Positions 63,211 through 64,000 of a DNA stretch of 64,000 nucleotides are shown piece by piece. A program made the position numbers and the translations under genes. Position 1 is the first letter of the stretch, and each line of letters begins with the position of its first letter. The DNA is from CAVRIA01 sp963721115 (GTDB taxonomy: Bacteria > Desulfobacterota > Binatia > HRBIN30 > CADEER01): contig CAVRIA010000004.1 in the NCBI GenBank assembly GCA_963721115.1, forward strand, positions 434,001 through 498,000, read 5' to 3'. The notes under the pieces are model-generated. The model searched no databases and was not told the origin of the DNA. It saw only the letters and a list, made by a program, of their open reading frames with translations.

Positions 63211-64000
63211 AGAGACTGGACCCGCTCAGCGTGCCCCTGCAGGGGACGCGCCTGATCGAAGCCAGCGCCGGCACCGGCAAGACGTACACGATCACCACTC
63301 TCTACGTGCGCCTGCTCCTCGAGCTCGAGCTCCCGGTGGGGCAGATCCTGGTGGTGACCTACACCAACGCCGCCACCGCGGAGCTGCGGGATCGCATCCG
63401 CCGCCGCCTGCGTGCGGCGCTGGAGCTTCTCGAGGCGGGCGATGCGGGGAACCGCGAGGGCGACGCGCTGCGCGAGCTTCTCGAGCGCCGCATCACCCGG
63501 CGCGACGCCGACCGGCGCCGGCTGACCGCGGCGATCCACGCCTTCGACGACGCCGCGATCTTCACCATCCACGGCTTCTGCCAGCGCGTGCTGCAGGAGA
63601 ACGCCTTCGAGAGCGGCGCCTCGTTCGACGTGCAGCTGGTGACGGATCAGACGCCGTTGCGCGACGAAATCGCGCGCGACTTCTGGGCGCGCGAGCTGTA
63701 CGGAGCGCCGGAGGAGCTGGCCGCCTACCTGAGCGCCCAAAGGGTGACACTCGATCAGTTCTCCGGCTTGGCGGCGAAGGCGATCGCCAACCCGCACGTG
63801 CCCTTTCTGCCCGATCGCGACCCGCGCCGGCCGCGCCGGACGCGGTCGCCGCCGAGATCGAGCGCTGGCGCCGGGCGCACGCGGCGGCGGCGGAGATCTG
63901 GCGGGAGGAGGGCGACAAAATCATCGAGCTCCTGTGCCGCGGCGATGTTCTCAAAAAATCCGGGTACCGCCCGGAGACGATTCGCAGCAGCGGGGTTCGC
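63207..64000 (+). CDS. recB: Exodeoxyribonuclease V beta subunit (RecB), N-terminal part, one frameshift, cut by window edge
   Basis: It starts at GTG 63207 in a GTGA overlap with recC. The UvrD-type helicase Walker A lies in LIEASAGTGKTYTITTLYVR, followed by ILVVTYTNAATAELRDRIRR (motif Ia) and FTIHGFCQRVLQENAFESGA, all RecB hallmarks. The frame changes near 63830 (FLPDRDP / DAVAAEIERWRRAHAAAAEI in another frame) and stays open to the window end with LKKSGYRPETIRSSG. RecB is the 3'-5' helicase and nuclease subunit. The rest of the gene and probably recD lie outside. Confidence 0.92.
   Translation, partial: MKRLDPLSVPLQGTRLIEASAGTGKTYTITTLYVRLLLELELPVGQILVVTYTNAATAELRDRIRRRLRAALELLEAGDAGNREGDALRELLERRITRRDADRRRLTAAIHAFDDAAIFTIHGFCQRVLQENAFESGASFDVQLVTDQTPLRDEIARDFWARELYGAPEELAAYLSAQRVTLDQFSGLAAKAIANPHVPFLPDRDPRRPRRTRSPPRSSAGAGRTRRRRRSGGRRATKSSSSCAAAMFSKNPGTARRRFAAAGF

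Noticed and set aside
1..64000. tRNA or rRNA genes
   Set aside because: I looked for T-loop GGTTCGAATCC-like and cloverleaf patterns and found none convincing; a covariance-model search (tRNAscan-SE) would decide, including for selC.

Overview
The window is high-GC DNA from an uncultured bacterium. Four exported proteins carry dockerin-like EF-hand modules with the signature (D/G)DxNxDGxVxVDEL, two of them with long Thr-Pro linkers. From memory this style of secretome is typical of metagenome-assembled 'Deltaproteobacteria' now placed in the candidate phylum Binatota (Desulfobacterota_B). The acyl-CoA dehydrogenases, P450, epoxide hydrolase and dispersed intergenic repeats fit that, but the assignment is inference. 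No tRNA, rRNA or CRISPR array was seen.

Layout. 0-1.2 kb: LytS/LytR-type two-component pair. 1.5-7.9 kb: exported repeat-rich proteins with dockerin modules. 8.2-11.9 kb: hisS-aspS-lipoprotein run with overlapping genes. 11.9-17.5 kb: flippase-like membrane protein, bifunctional OtsA-OtsB, and a sugar-1-phosphate transferase fused to a CapD-like N-terminal region. 17.9-18.7 kb: a MerB (organomercurial lyase) family gene with two in-frame TGA codons exactly at the two catalytic cysteine positions. 18.8-26.8 kb: hydrolases, a radical SAM/SPASM protein, a PilT-type ATPase and an exported beta-propeller. 27-31.5 kb: TetR regulator plus hydrolase, divergent from a pair of acyl-CoA dehydrogenases, with a 12-bp dyad between them. 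32-36.7 kb: a heavily lesioned block (nucleotide-transporter-like protein with HEAT repeats, two cyclic-nucleotide-binding-fold proteins, a possible kinase-fold lipoprotein). 36.8-39.9 kb: UbiA prenyltransferase, SGNH hydrolase, MltB-like lytic transglycosylase. 40.1-45 kb: Tat-exported oxidoreductase pair and amidohydrolase. 45-50.8 kb: acyl-CoA dehydrogenase and an RND efflux pair. 50.9-59.6 kb: MdcD-MdcE fusion, GST, SnoaL-like, HEAT and other exported proteins, P450, nitronate monooxygenase-like. 59.8-64 kb: recC and the start of recB.

Most striking feature: the MerB-family gene at 17920-18681. Read through TGA at 18295 (residue 126) and 18520 (residue 201), it gives a 253-residue protein that lines up with MerB from end to end. 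The TGAs sit at the counterparts of Cys96 and Cys159, the Asp99 counterpart is kept (Asp129), and each TGA is followed at a suitable distance by a perfect 7-bp hairpin whose loop has G in its first two positions. This is the pattern expected of a double-selenocysteine organometal lyase.

Caution: at least a dozen genes, including aspS and recC, are interrupted by single-base frameshifts. This points to indel errors in the assembly rather than decay everywhere. The two TGA codons are not of that kind, because the frame is kept on both sides.
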